A DNA stretch of 7,820 nt from Planctomycetota bacterium (GTDB lineage: Bacteria; Planctomycetota; Brocadiia; SM23-32), in assembly GCA_018400625.1 (NCBI GenBank), contig JAGYMJ010000407.1, positions 1 to 7,820 of the forward strand. The letters are read 5' to 3'. The position numbers and the translations under genes were made by a program. The notes beneath the pieces were generated by a model. That model saw only the letters and a list, made by a program, of their open reading frames with translations. It was not told where the DNA came from and did not search any database. Position 1 is the first letter of the stretch, and each line of letters begins with the position of its first letter. Below are positions 1 through 6,574 of this stretch, piece after piece.

Positions 1-146
1 CGCTTGAAAGCGTCCACTACGAGCCGGGTTTTCGGCCAGGGCCCTAGCGCCCGATAGCTCCTCCAACCACGGCGTCGGTACCGTCCGGATGATAGGGGGC
101 CGTCCTTCCGCTGCGCGGCCTGAGCCGTCTCCAGTTTTCGTTTATT
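1..146. other. GC-rich left edge, no gene identified
   Basis: This stretch lies downstream of the lipoprotein gene and runs off the window. A hand count gives about 68% GC over the first 120 bases, against roughly 50-57% in nearby coding sequence and much less in the other spacers. Several short inverted repeats are present, for example CGGTACCG at 76-83 and GGCCG/CGGCC arms near 96-118, but none is followed by a T-run, so no terminator is called. On the plus strand one frame ends at a TAG at 45-47 and could be the tail of a convergent gene. On the minus strand two frames stay open to the edge but lack an ATG start. Nothing firm can be assigned. Confidence 0.4.
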
Positions 147-2090
147 TTACCATTTACGCCGGAGGTCTTCCGGATAGGTACCGCCAACACGTCCGTGTCC
201 CGGGCGTATCGGCCCCCAATTTATTGCGTAGGGATGTTCTTCATCCTGAGCCAGCGGCTTTATTTTTTCGAGCCAGAGTTCACGAGCCGCATCGGCCGCT
301 TCGGTGTCCTGTTCATCGCTCTCCCGGAAGCGGTTCATGTGTGCGCGAGCTTCGCTCAAATACCGCACGTAATCGAGTCCCATACGCAGGAAATCTATCC
401 GTTCAGTATATATTTCCGGCTCATTTTCAACGGCGCTCTGCGCTTCGTCCAGGTAGCCGTAAGCCTGGTTATAATACTCTTCATCGTTATAATCGCCCAT
501 ATTATCTTCAAGATAATTCCAGTAGTCTTCTATTTCCCCGGCGGCTTTTCCAAACCCGCGGTGATAAAAATCCTGAAGCACTTCATGGCCGTCGATAAAC
601 GGGTCCCATGTCATCTGGGCCATCACATAGTAGAGCGGGGCCTGCGTGGCGTAATGTTCCCAAACCGTATCGATAAATATGCCGACACAATTGTTTTCCC
701 CTATAAAACGAAAATCTTTAATTGTCTGCTCGAGAAAAACGGCCGGCTCGCCCCCCCGCCATCCGTGCGGATTGCCGGTATTGGGACGCCAGAACAGGTT
801 ATCGGCAACATCGCCCCATCCAGCAAACTGGACCCGATGCGGCGTATCATTCGGCGAACCCCGATCGGTATTGTCCGGACGAAAGATGAAATTAGCGACG
901 CTGGATATTATGACATTATCATCCGGAACGGCCTCTATGGGCACCGGTCGTGAATGGCCGTAAGCCATCATCAGAACATAATAGTCCTCATCGGGATATT
1001 TCTGCTCCAGTTTACGCGCAAGCGTGTTGGCAAAAGTGACATGCCGGTCGGAAAGGGCGTAATAATCCTGGCTGACCCCCTCCCATCCGAAGCGACGGAG
1101 TTCGGCGTCCGGATGATCCCATTCACGGCAATCTTCACATATGCAGTGTCCGCTCGACCATCCATCATTCGGGGAGGCGTTGAATACGATCTGCTGCGGA
1201 TTGCTTCTGAGCTGATCCTCGACGTCTCTCATCCACTGCTCCCACACGTCGGGGTTTGACTGACAGATTTTAACCGTTCTGGGGCTGGGATAGCCGCTAC
1301 GCGTACCGTCGGGCTGGAGCGCGAAGAACTCGGGACGATCCTCATGGAAACGTTCCCACCAATCGGTGAAAGCATGCCCGCCGCCCGATGTCAGTGAATC
1401 CAGTTGCAGCCGCTGCTTACGCGTGAATTCGGGGCTTTGCGCATAGGCTGCTTTTGTCGCCGACAGCCTTAAAACGCCCCGGCGTGAACGGATTTGCGGG
1501 TGGTATCTGTACTCGAACGGTTCAAAGGCAATTTTTTCCTTTTCTATAATATCCGTCCCCGTCTCGCCCGGCCAGAGCCATCGAACATCAAGATAGTCCT
1601 GGAGAAAAGTATAGACGGCGTTGACCGTGCCAAATTCATTTTGAGTAGCGGGATCCTCACCATCCCATCTGTCGCGTCCCGCAATAACAAGATGATTTTC
1701 AGTGGAGGCGATCAAAATTTCTTCAGGATTTTCAAAATCGAAATCCGTCTCCGGAAACAAATCATCCAGATGCGGATGATAGCCGACCCATATAGCGTTT
1801 TCAGGCGTAGGATCCGGTCTTCCGTTCAAAACTTCGGGTCTGACTCCGCCGATTTTTTCCATATAATCCGCAAGCTCTTCACCGGCGTGGCGCGTTGGGG
1901 GCGTAGCGTCCTCAGCAATAACTATCGGAGCCCGACTTTCCCCATTTTCCACTAAAACAAGAGTCTGATCCGGCACGTCGATATCGGCCTCCACATTGTT
2001 CCCGAAATCCGTACAGCCGAAAAGAAAGAAGATGGAAACAACAGTCACAGATGAGACATTAACGATACTTTTATGGTTCAAAAAACTCAT
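147..2090 (-). CDS. DUF4838 domain-containing lipoprotein (putative glycan-active protein)
   Basis: This encodes a lipoprotein of 647 residues. The N-terminus has a basic stretch, a hydrophobic segment and the lipobox LFGC with the lipidated cysteine at residue 26. Residue 27 is Thr, not Asp, so outer-membrane or surface anchoring is plausible. Residues about 45-180 resemble the small alpha/beta domain that precedes the barrel in GH20-like hydrolases (helix HAGEELADYM, strand AIWVGY, then a segment FGTVNAVYTFL leading to RWLWPG). The DUF4838 core follows at about 195-475, with GGGHAF near 236-241, a PNDG motif (Asp309) and a Cys cluster C-x-C-x-x-C at 316, 318 and 321. The last ~170 residues look helical and are very acidic. 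DUF4838 proteins are common in polysaccharide-degrading bacteria, but their activity is largely unknown. An in-frame ATG at 2099 exists; the one at 2090 is preferred because AGGAG sits 9 nt before it, whereas it abuts the 2099 ATG directly. The frame is intact, ending in TAA. Confidence 0.85.
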   Translation of the reverse strand: MSFLNHKSIVNVSSVTVVSIFFLFGCTDFGNNVEADIDVPDQTLVLVENGESRAPIVIAEDATPPTRHAGEELADYMEKIGGVRPEVLNGRPDPTPENAIWVGYHPHLDDLFPETDFDFENPEEILIASTENHLVIAGRDRWDGEDPATQNEFGTVNAVYTFLQDYLDVRWLWPGETGTDIIEKEKIAFEPFEYRYHPQIRSRRGVLRLSATKAAYAQSPEFTRKQRLQLDSLTSGGGHAFTDWWERFHEDRPEFFALQPDGTRSGYPSPRTVKICQSNPDVWEQWMRDVEDQLRSNPQQIVFNASPNDGWSSGHCICEDCREWDHPDAELRRFGWEGVSQDYYALSDRHVTFANTLARKLEQKYPDEDYYVLMMAYGHSRPVPIEAVPDDNVIISSVANFIFRPDNTDRGSPNDTPHRVQFAGWGDVADNLFWRPNTGNPHGWRGGEPAVFLEQTIKDFRFIGENNCVGIFIDTVWEHYATQAPLYYVMAQMTWDPFIDGHEVLQDFYHRGFGKAAGEIEDYWNYLEDNMGDYNDEEYYNQAYGYLDEAQSAVENEPEIYTERIDFLRMGLDYVRYLSEARAHMNRFRESDEQDTEAADAARELWLEKIKPLAQDEEHPYAINWGPIRPGHGRVGGTYPEDLRRKW

Positions 2091-2099
2091 AATAAACAT

Positions 2100-2104
2100 C
2101 TCCT
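2100..2104 (-). promoter_or_regulatory. Ribosome binding site of the DUF4838 gene
   Basis: The minus strand reads AGGAG here, the clearest Shine-Dalgarno sequence in the window. It lies 9 nt before the ATG at 2090 and directly against the ATG at 2099, so it selects the downstream start and shortens the protein by three residues. Confidence 0.7.
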
Positions 2105-2149
2105 AATAAAGTAAAAAAACGAATTGACGCTGGACCCAGTTAAAATTTA

Positions 2150-2178
2150 ATTATAACAGATTATTCATCATCTTAAAA
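2150..2178 (-). promoter_or_regulatory. Putative sigma-70-type promoter of the DUF4838 gene
   Basis: A perfect TATAAT lies at 2155-2150 on the minus strand. Seventeen bases upstream is a weak -35 candidate TTTTAA (2178-2173), matching three of six consensus positions. Transcription would begin near 2143 and give a leader of about 50 nt before the AGGAG and start codon. The position just after a likely terminator supports separate transcription of the lipoprotein gene. The -10 box alone could be chance in such AT-rich DNA. Confidence 0.5.
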
Positions 2179-2186
2179 GTTAAGGT

Positions 2187-2266
2187 AAAGAAAACTCTCC
2201 GGCGCAAGGGGGAGGGACTAAATGGGTGAGTCGGCTCGGTAATGCACAAAGAGTGCCCCCCCGGAG
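2187..2266 (-). terminator. Candidate bulged rho-independent terminator after the hydrolase gene
   Basis: In the minus-strand transcript, CTCCGG (2266-2261) can pair with CCGGAG (2202-2197). The adjoining GGGGG (2260-2256) can pair with CCCCC (2212-2208), leaving a 5-nt bulge TTGCG. The apical part contains a small hairpin GCAC-TCTTT-GTGC (2256-2244). The stem is followed within two bases by TTTTCTTT (2194-2187). Strong GC pairing plus a T-rich tail 37 bp past the hydrolase stop fits a terminator, though the loop is long (about 43 nt) and the T-run is interrupted. Confidence 0.45.
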
Positions 2267-2302
2267 CAAGTCCGGTAGTAACAGGCGTACAAATTTTTTT
2301 CT

Positions 2303-3544
2303 TCAACGTGCATTCTGTTTCTTCGGCGACTTCAAAAAGGCCTTAACATGTGCGGCGTATCGCCGGTAAGAAACGCCTCTGGGCAATATAGCCTCGTGAT
2401 CTTCCAGTGACGGACAATAGATCTTATACAGTTCATCATGGTTGGCCCCTTCCCTACCCGTTACCTGTCGGGCAAGAGAATCGGTATCCAGAGCTTCGGG
2501 CGGCCATGAATCGTAGCAGTTGCCGGGCGGCGAGTATTTTGAAGCGATCTCCGCTCCACCGGATTCCCGTTCCAGCACATCACGCAAAAAATCTGCAAGT
2601 ATTTCTCTGCGGTTCTTATCCCATGAATGATGTCCGGATACAACCTCAGAACGAAACGCCGGGCCCGCGCCCTGGATATCATAGGCCTGCTGAACTTTCC
2701 TGCAGGTCACATAAAATAAGTCCACGGGGAAAAGGTTGTCATGCTTTCCCTGAAAAAGGAAAAGAGGCCGGGGCGAAAAGCAACTGTACAGCTGCCACAT
2801 CTCCAGTTCCCCCACAATACCGGGCAGTATGTTGCAATGGCAATGATTTTTCTCCTTGCGTGCGATGAACTCGAAAGTGCTCGGATACCCGGATGAGGAG
2901 ACGGCCGCCAGAGTATCTCCCATAAAAGCACTGAGGAAGAGTGTGAGCACACCCCCACCTGAGTTACCGATAGCGCAAATTTTTGCGGTATCGAACCGTT
3001 CGTCCTGAAAAACCCAATGGAGCCATCCGACCGTCTCCATAACGATCAAGCCCTGAACCGAGATGCCGCATTGAAACGGCACAACGGAATTTCTATGCCC
3101 CATGGGTGCCCTCTCGCCCTGCCCTATGTTATCGGGGACCAGAACGGCAACCCCCTCTTGAGTCAGACGGTAGGCCATCGCCTGATAGCACGGCGTTTGC
3201 TTGCCCCGAATGCCATGACCGCAGCAAAGAAGAACAAGAGGGATGGCATCCTTTCCCGGTTGCTGGGGAAGCCAGAGGTGGGCCGCATTGCAGCAGCCGT
3301 CCCATGAGATGGCCCGCAGCTTCTCGACGGAACAGCGGCCGTTTTCAGTCCGGCTCACGCATTCAACCTTCAATTCGGGCACCCATTCATCCCGGAAACC
3401 GATACACTTTTTGGCCGTCCGGACGATCTGTTTTTTTTCCGCCTCAATCCAGGGACGACGGACAGGCATGTTTGCTACAGCACGAAAGATATCCCGCTCC
3501 AGGGACAACATCAATTCCGAATGATGTTCGACATTATTCTTCAT
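2303..3544 (-). CDS. Alpha/beta-hydrolase, acetyl-xylan-esterase/dienelactone-hydrolase-like
   Basis: This encodes a 413-residue serine hydrolase with no signal peptide, so probably cytoplasmic. The alpha/beta fold spans about residues 75-325. It shows an HG-type oxyanion segment CCGHG (107-111), the nucleophile elbow GNSGGG with Ser195, the acid GKHDN with Asp269, and SGHHSW where His305 or His306 is the base. The motif HCHCNILPG (234-242) followed by SPRPL (257-261) recalls esterases labelled acetyl xylan esterase, Abhydrolase_7 or dienelactone hydrolase-like in environmental bacteria. The first ~60 residues form a helical cap-like lead. Residues 330-413 are an extra tail of unknown role. 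Sixteen cysteines are present, a high number for an intracellular enzyme. A likely role is removal of acyl groups from imported sugars, but the substrate cannot be read from sequence. A GGAG 14 nt before the ATG is a poorly spaced ribosome binding site. The gene stands 220 bp after trpC and 203 bp before the DUF4838 gene. Confidence 0.8.
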   Translation of the reverse strand: MKNNVEHHSELMLSLERDIFRAVANMPVRRPWIEAEKKQIVRTAKKCIGFRDEWVPELKVECVSRTENGRCSVEKLRAISWDGCCNAAHLWLPQQPGKDAIPLVLLCCGHGIRGKQTPCYQAMAYRLTQEGVAVLVPDNIGQGERAPMGHRNSVVPFQCGISVQGLIVMETVGWLHWVFQDERFDTAKICAIGNSGGGVLTLFLSAFMGDTLAAVSSSGYPSTFEFIARKEKNHCHCNILPGIVGELEMWQLYSCFSPRPLFLFQGKHDNLFPVDLFYVTCRKVQQAYDIQGAGPAFRSEVVSGHHSWDKNRREILADFLRDVLERESGGAEIASKYSPPGNCYDSWPPEALDTDSLARQVTGREGANHDELYKIYCPSLEDHEAILPRGVSYRRYAAHVKAFLKSPKKQNAR

Positions 3545-3675
3545 TTATTTATTTTATTCTCCGGGTTTCCGCACTTTCTCGGAACAATAAAAGGATCAGA
3601 ATCAGGCTCAGCCGGCCGCACCCTCGGCAAGAATCGCAATAATCATTAACGATCTCTTCCCCGAAAATGGATATG

Positions 3676-3716
3676 CCTCCCCCCGGCCTTCTCCGCCGCG
3701 TTTCTGTCCGGGGAGG
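3676..3716. repeat. GC-rich inverted repeat in the trpC-hydrolase spacer
   Basis: CCTCCCCCCGG at 3676-3686 is complementary to CCGGGGAGG at 3708-3716, apart from two extra C residues in the left arm, with a 21-nt loop. It could form a strong hairpin on either strand. Neither side has an adjacent T-run, so it is not a typical rho-independent terminator. It may still end or stabilise the pdxA-thrS-trpC transcript. The rest of this 220-bp spacer (3545-3764) holds two small hairpins (CGTAA-GCTT-TTACG at 3732-3745 and TTCCG/CGGAA at 3567-3584) and no convincing promoter. Confidence 0.5.
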
Positions 3717-3764
3717 AAATAAAGTTGTATTCGTAAGCTTTTACGCAAGATGAAAATTTATCTT

Positions 3765-4550
3765 TTAATGGCTTAACACGCGTGTTGCTTTTTCGATATT
3801 CTGTGCCCGCATCAGGGTTTCACCCACCAGAACCGCATCTATCGCATGTTTTTTCAGCCGTTCAATATCCCGACGGTCGTTTATACCGCTCTCCCCAATC
3901 CTTAAAGTATCTTCGGGAATTGAAGCAGCAAGCTTTTCCGCTGTGGAAAGATCGACTTCAAAGGTATGCAAATCGCGGTTATTGATACCTATGGCAGCGG
4001 CATGGGCATTGACAGCCCTTTTCAACTCCGCTTCCGTGTGGACCTCGACCAGCGCGTCCAGTCCCCAACGGCGTGCAGCGTCCAGCAGCCCCGAAAGTTC
4101 AGCGTTGTCTAAGGCAGCGACAATGAGCAGAACGCCGTCCGCACCGTAAGCTCTGGCCTGAATTATCTGCTTCTCGTCAATGATGAAGTCTTTACGCAGT
4201 ATCGGCAATGCAACCGCCCGCCTTACTTCGGATAGATATTCCAGCTTGCCGGAGAAATACTTCTCATCCGTCAACACACTTATGCATGCCGCGCCCCCGC
4301 GTTCATAAGCCCGGGCGATAGCTGCGGGGTTAAAGTCTTCCCTGATAATACCGGCGGAAGGGGAGGATTTTTTCACCTCGGCTATAATTGAGACGTCATC
4401 CCCTTCACGTAAAGCAGAAATAAACCCGCGTGCCGGCGGCATAGCGTACGCCTTTTTTTTCAGCGATTCAAGCTCATCTTCGCCGACAGCATCCACCTCA
4501 CAGCGTTTGTCACGGCATATCTTGCGTAATATATCGGGCATAGGTTCCAT
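3765..4550 (-). CDS. trpC: Indole-3-glycerol phosphate synthase
   Basis: This cytoplasmic TIM-barrel enzyme of tryptophan biosynthesis closes and decarboxylates CdRP (1-(o-carboxyphenylamino)-1-deoxyribulose 5-phosphate) to indole-3-glycerol phosphate. The 261-residue protein has full single-domain length. Family motifs in order are AEVKKSSPS (57-65; Glu58 and Lys60), LPILRKDFI (115-123; general-acid Lys120), LVEVH (167-171; Glu169), GINNRDL (188-194; Asn191), GESGI (219-223; Ser221) and LVGETLM (241-247) for phosphate binding. There is no fused phosphoribosylanthranilate isomerase domain. The start lies 21 bp after the thrS stop, suggesting co-transcription and perhaps coupled translation. 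An in-frame ATG at 4541 would give MPDILRK, the more usual family N-terminus; no strong ribosome binding site decides between them. No other trp gene is visible, so the pathway is dispersed or lies beyond the window. Confidence 0.95.
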   Translation of the reverse strand: MEPMPDILRKICRDKRCEVDAVGEDELESLKKKAYAMPPARGFISALREGDDVSIIAEVKKSSPSAGIIREDFNPAAIARAYERGGAACISVLTDEKYFSGKLEYLSEVRRAVALPILRKDFIIDEKQIIQARAYGADGVLLIVAALDNAELSGLLDAARRWGLDALVEVHTEAELKRAVNAHAAAIGINNRDLHTFEVDLSTAEKLAASIPEDTLRIGESGINDRRDIERLKKHAIDAVLVGETLMRAQNIEKATRVLSH

Positions 4551-4571
4551 TTTTTCACTTGCTCATGGCTG

Positions 4572-6515
4572 TTATCTTAAATCAGTAAAGCTTTTCGGCA
4601 AGGCCTTACTTTCAATTTCGGCAGCAAGACGTTGAGAGACTTCCTCCAAACTGACTGCTCCCTCATCTCCATAGTCGTGGCTCCTAACGCTAACCGTTCC
4701 CGATTCAACCTCCCTGTCACCAATAATCAGCATATAAGGCACCTTATCCTGCGTTGCGCTGTGGACCTTATACCCTGTTTTTTCGTTGCGGTCGTCGATG
4801 GCGGCACGCATTCCTTTTTTCAAAAGTCCATCCAGGACTGTTTTGGAATAGTCGATATGATTGTCGGTTATTGGAAGAATCCTGACCTGTTCGGGAGCGA
4901 GCCAGAGCGGGAACCAGCCGGCAAAATGTTCAATCAGGCCGCCGACAAATCGTTCTAAAGAACCCAGTATGGCCCGGTGTACTATAATGCACTCGTGTTC
5001 CATTCCATCGTCGCCGATATAATTGACGCCGAACCGCTTGGGCAGATTCAAATCGACCTGCACCGTCGGCCCCTGCCATTGCCGCCCGAGCGCGTCGAAA
5101 AGCTTAACGTCAATTTTAGGCGCATAAAAGGTTCCTTCCCCCTCATCCACCTGATAGTCCATACCGTAGCGTTCAAGCCCGTTACGCAACGCCTCGGTAG
5201 CGCGTTCCCATTCTTCGTCGGAGGCCGTTTCAAGGGAAACCTCGGGGCGGGTGGCAAGATAGGCCTGGTATTCATAACCAAAAGCGCCCATCAGCTCATC
5301 AATCAGCCCCAGCAGAGCCTCAACCTCACCGGTGAGCTGTTCGGGGGTACAGAAAATATGGGCGTCGTCCTGGGTGAATCCGCGTACCCGCAGCATTCCA
5401 TGCAGGGCGCCGCTCATCTCAAAACGGTAGACCGTTCCCAGTTCGGCATATCTGATCGGCAAATCACGATATGAACGCATCTGTGACTGGAAGATTTTAA
5501 TGTGGCCGGGACAGTTCATCGGCTTAACGCGGTATCTGTCCCCTTCGATGTCGATAGGAGCATACATCATATCCTCATACTGCGGTATATGTCCGCTGCG
5601 CTTATAGACCCTTTCCGATGCCATATGCGGCGTCAGCACGAATTCATAGCCTCTTCGCCTGTGTTCTTCTTTCCAGTACTGTTCGATATTTTCACGTATT
5701 TCAGCCCCATTCGGATGCCAGAGCACCAGCCCCTTGCCGATTTCATCGTCCATACTGTAAAGGTCCATTTCCCTGCCGATACGGCGATGATCACGTTTTT
5801 CGGCTTCCTGGACTCTTTGCAGGTATTTATTCAGTTGCTTTTTGCCGGCAAAGGTTGTTCCATAGATGCGCTGCAATTGAGGGTTGCTGGCCAGACCACG
5901 CCAGTAGGCGCCGGCCACACTCAGTAGTTTGAAGTGTCTCAACCTTGAGGTATCGGGTATATGGGGGCCGCGGCACAAATCGACAAAATCACCCGTGCTA
6001 TAGACGGAAACCGTCGGTGTTTCGATACCCTGCAGCAGTTCGACCTTGTAGCGCTGGCCCAGTGAGTCGAACAGTGACACCGCCTCTTCCACGCTCATCT
6101 CCTTGCGTTCGAACGGAAGAGCTTCCCCGGCAATTTTCCCCATTTCCTCTTCAACATTGCCGAGGTCGTCGGAGGAAATAACTTTTTCCAGATCGAAATC
6201 GTAATAAAAACCGTTCTCGATGGCGGGCCCGATACCGAAAACGACATCTCCGTAGAGGCGTTTCACAGCCAGCGCCATCACGTGCGAGGTGCTGTGCCGC
6301 AGTATTTCCAACCCCTCTTCGCTGTCAACCGTTATGATTTCCAGCTTACAGTCTTGGGGAATAGTTGTGGTGAGATCGGCGATTTCGCCGTCAATCCTCG
6401 CTGCCACCGCGTCCTTTGCCAGACCGGCACCTATACTTTCAGCGACGTTCAGGGGTGAAGTTCCTTTTTCATACTCTTTAATACTACCGTCAGGAAGTGA
6501 TACTGAAATTTTCAT
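4572..6515 (-). CDS. thrS: Threonyl-tRNA synthetase
   Basis: This class II synthetase charges tRNA-Thr with threonine in the cytoplasm. The 647-residue protein is complete. A TGS domain occupies about residues 1-62. The N2 editing domain carries HSTSH (His74, His78) and CRGPH (Cys181, His185), the site that removes misacylated serine. The catalytic core has motif 1 around 270-297, zinc ligands Cys335 (NCPGH), His386 (DDAHIF) and His513 (IIVHR), motif 2 with Arg364 in YRFE, and motif 3 with Arg522 in LERF. The anticodon-binding domain covers about 540-640, including PYMLIIGDREVESG at 593-606. The gene lies 59 bp after pdxA and 21 bp before trpC. It is not followed by infC-rpmI-rplT, the common bacterial arrangement. 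No T-box leader fits in the short AT-rich spacer upstream, and there is no Shine-Dalgarno sequence before the ATG. Confidence 0.97.
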   Translation of the reverse strand: MKISVSLPDGSIKEYEKGTSPLNVAESIGAGLAKDAVAARIDGEIADLTTTIPQDCKLEIITVDSEEGLEILRHSTSHVMALAVKRLYGDVVFGIGPAIENGFYYDFDLEKVISSDDLGNVEEEMGKIAGEALPFERKEMSVEEAVSLFDSLGQRYKVELLQGIETPTVSVYSTGDFVDLCRGPHIPDTSRLRHFKLLSVAGAYWRGLASNPQLQRIYGTTFAGKKQLNKYLQRVQEAEKRDHRRIGREMDLYSMDDEIGKGLVLWHPNGAEIRENIEQYWKEEHRRRGYEFVLTPHMASERVYKRSGHIPQYEDMMYAPIDIEGDRYRVKPMNCPGHIKIFQSQMRSYRDLPIRYAELGTVYRFEMSGALHGMLRVRGFTQDDAHIFCTPEQLTGEVEALLGLIDELMGAFGYEYQAYLATRPEVSLETASDEEWERATEALRNGLERYGMDYQVDEGEGTFYAPKIDVKLFDALGRQWQGPTVQVDLNLPKRFGVNYIGDDGMEHECIIVHRAILGSLERFVGGLIEHFAGWFPLWLAPEQVRILPITDNHIDYSKTVLDGLLKKGMRAAIDDRNEKTGYKVHSATQDKVPYMLIIGDREVESGTVSVRSHDYGDEGAVSLEEVSQRLAAEIESKALPKSFTDLR

Positions 6516-6574
6516 ATCATTATTTAATTAATAGATTTGATTGGGAAGCCAAATTGTAAACATTATTTATTTTT

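Noticed and set aside
1..12. CGCTTGAAAGCG palindrome at the window edge
   Set aside because: Too short and cut off by the edge to interpret; expected by chance in GC-rich DNA.
3..47. Possible tail of a convergent plus-strand gene ending in TAG at 45-47
   Set aside because: Only 14 codons are visible and no motif can be recognised, so it is not listed as a gene.
195..953. Long plus-strand open frame (252 codons) opposite the DUF4838 gene
   Set aside because: It is antisense to a gene with clear domain motifs, lipobox and ribosome binding site, and its translation shows no recognisable family; a shadow of the real frame.
3732..3745. CGTAA-GCTT-TTACG hairpin as the trpC terminator
   Set aside because: The stem is only five AT-containing pairs and no continuous T-run follows on the minus strand.
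4977..5474. Plus-strand open frame opposite thrS
   Set aside because: It lies wholly within the conserved catalytic core of threonyl-tRNA synthetase and has no independent support.
6516..6574. TACAAT as a -10 box for a separate thrS promoter
   Set aside because: No acceptable -35 sequence lies at 16-18 bp and the spacer is so AT-rich that chance matches are expected.
6516..6574. T-box or other leader control of thrS
   Set aside because: The 59-bp spacer is too short for a T-box and has no T-box consensus or strong terminator hairpin.
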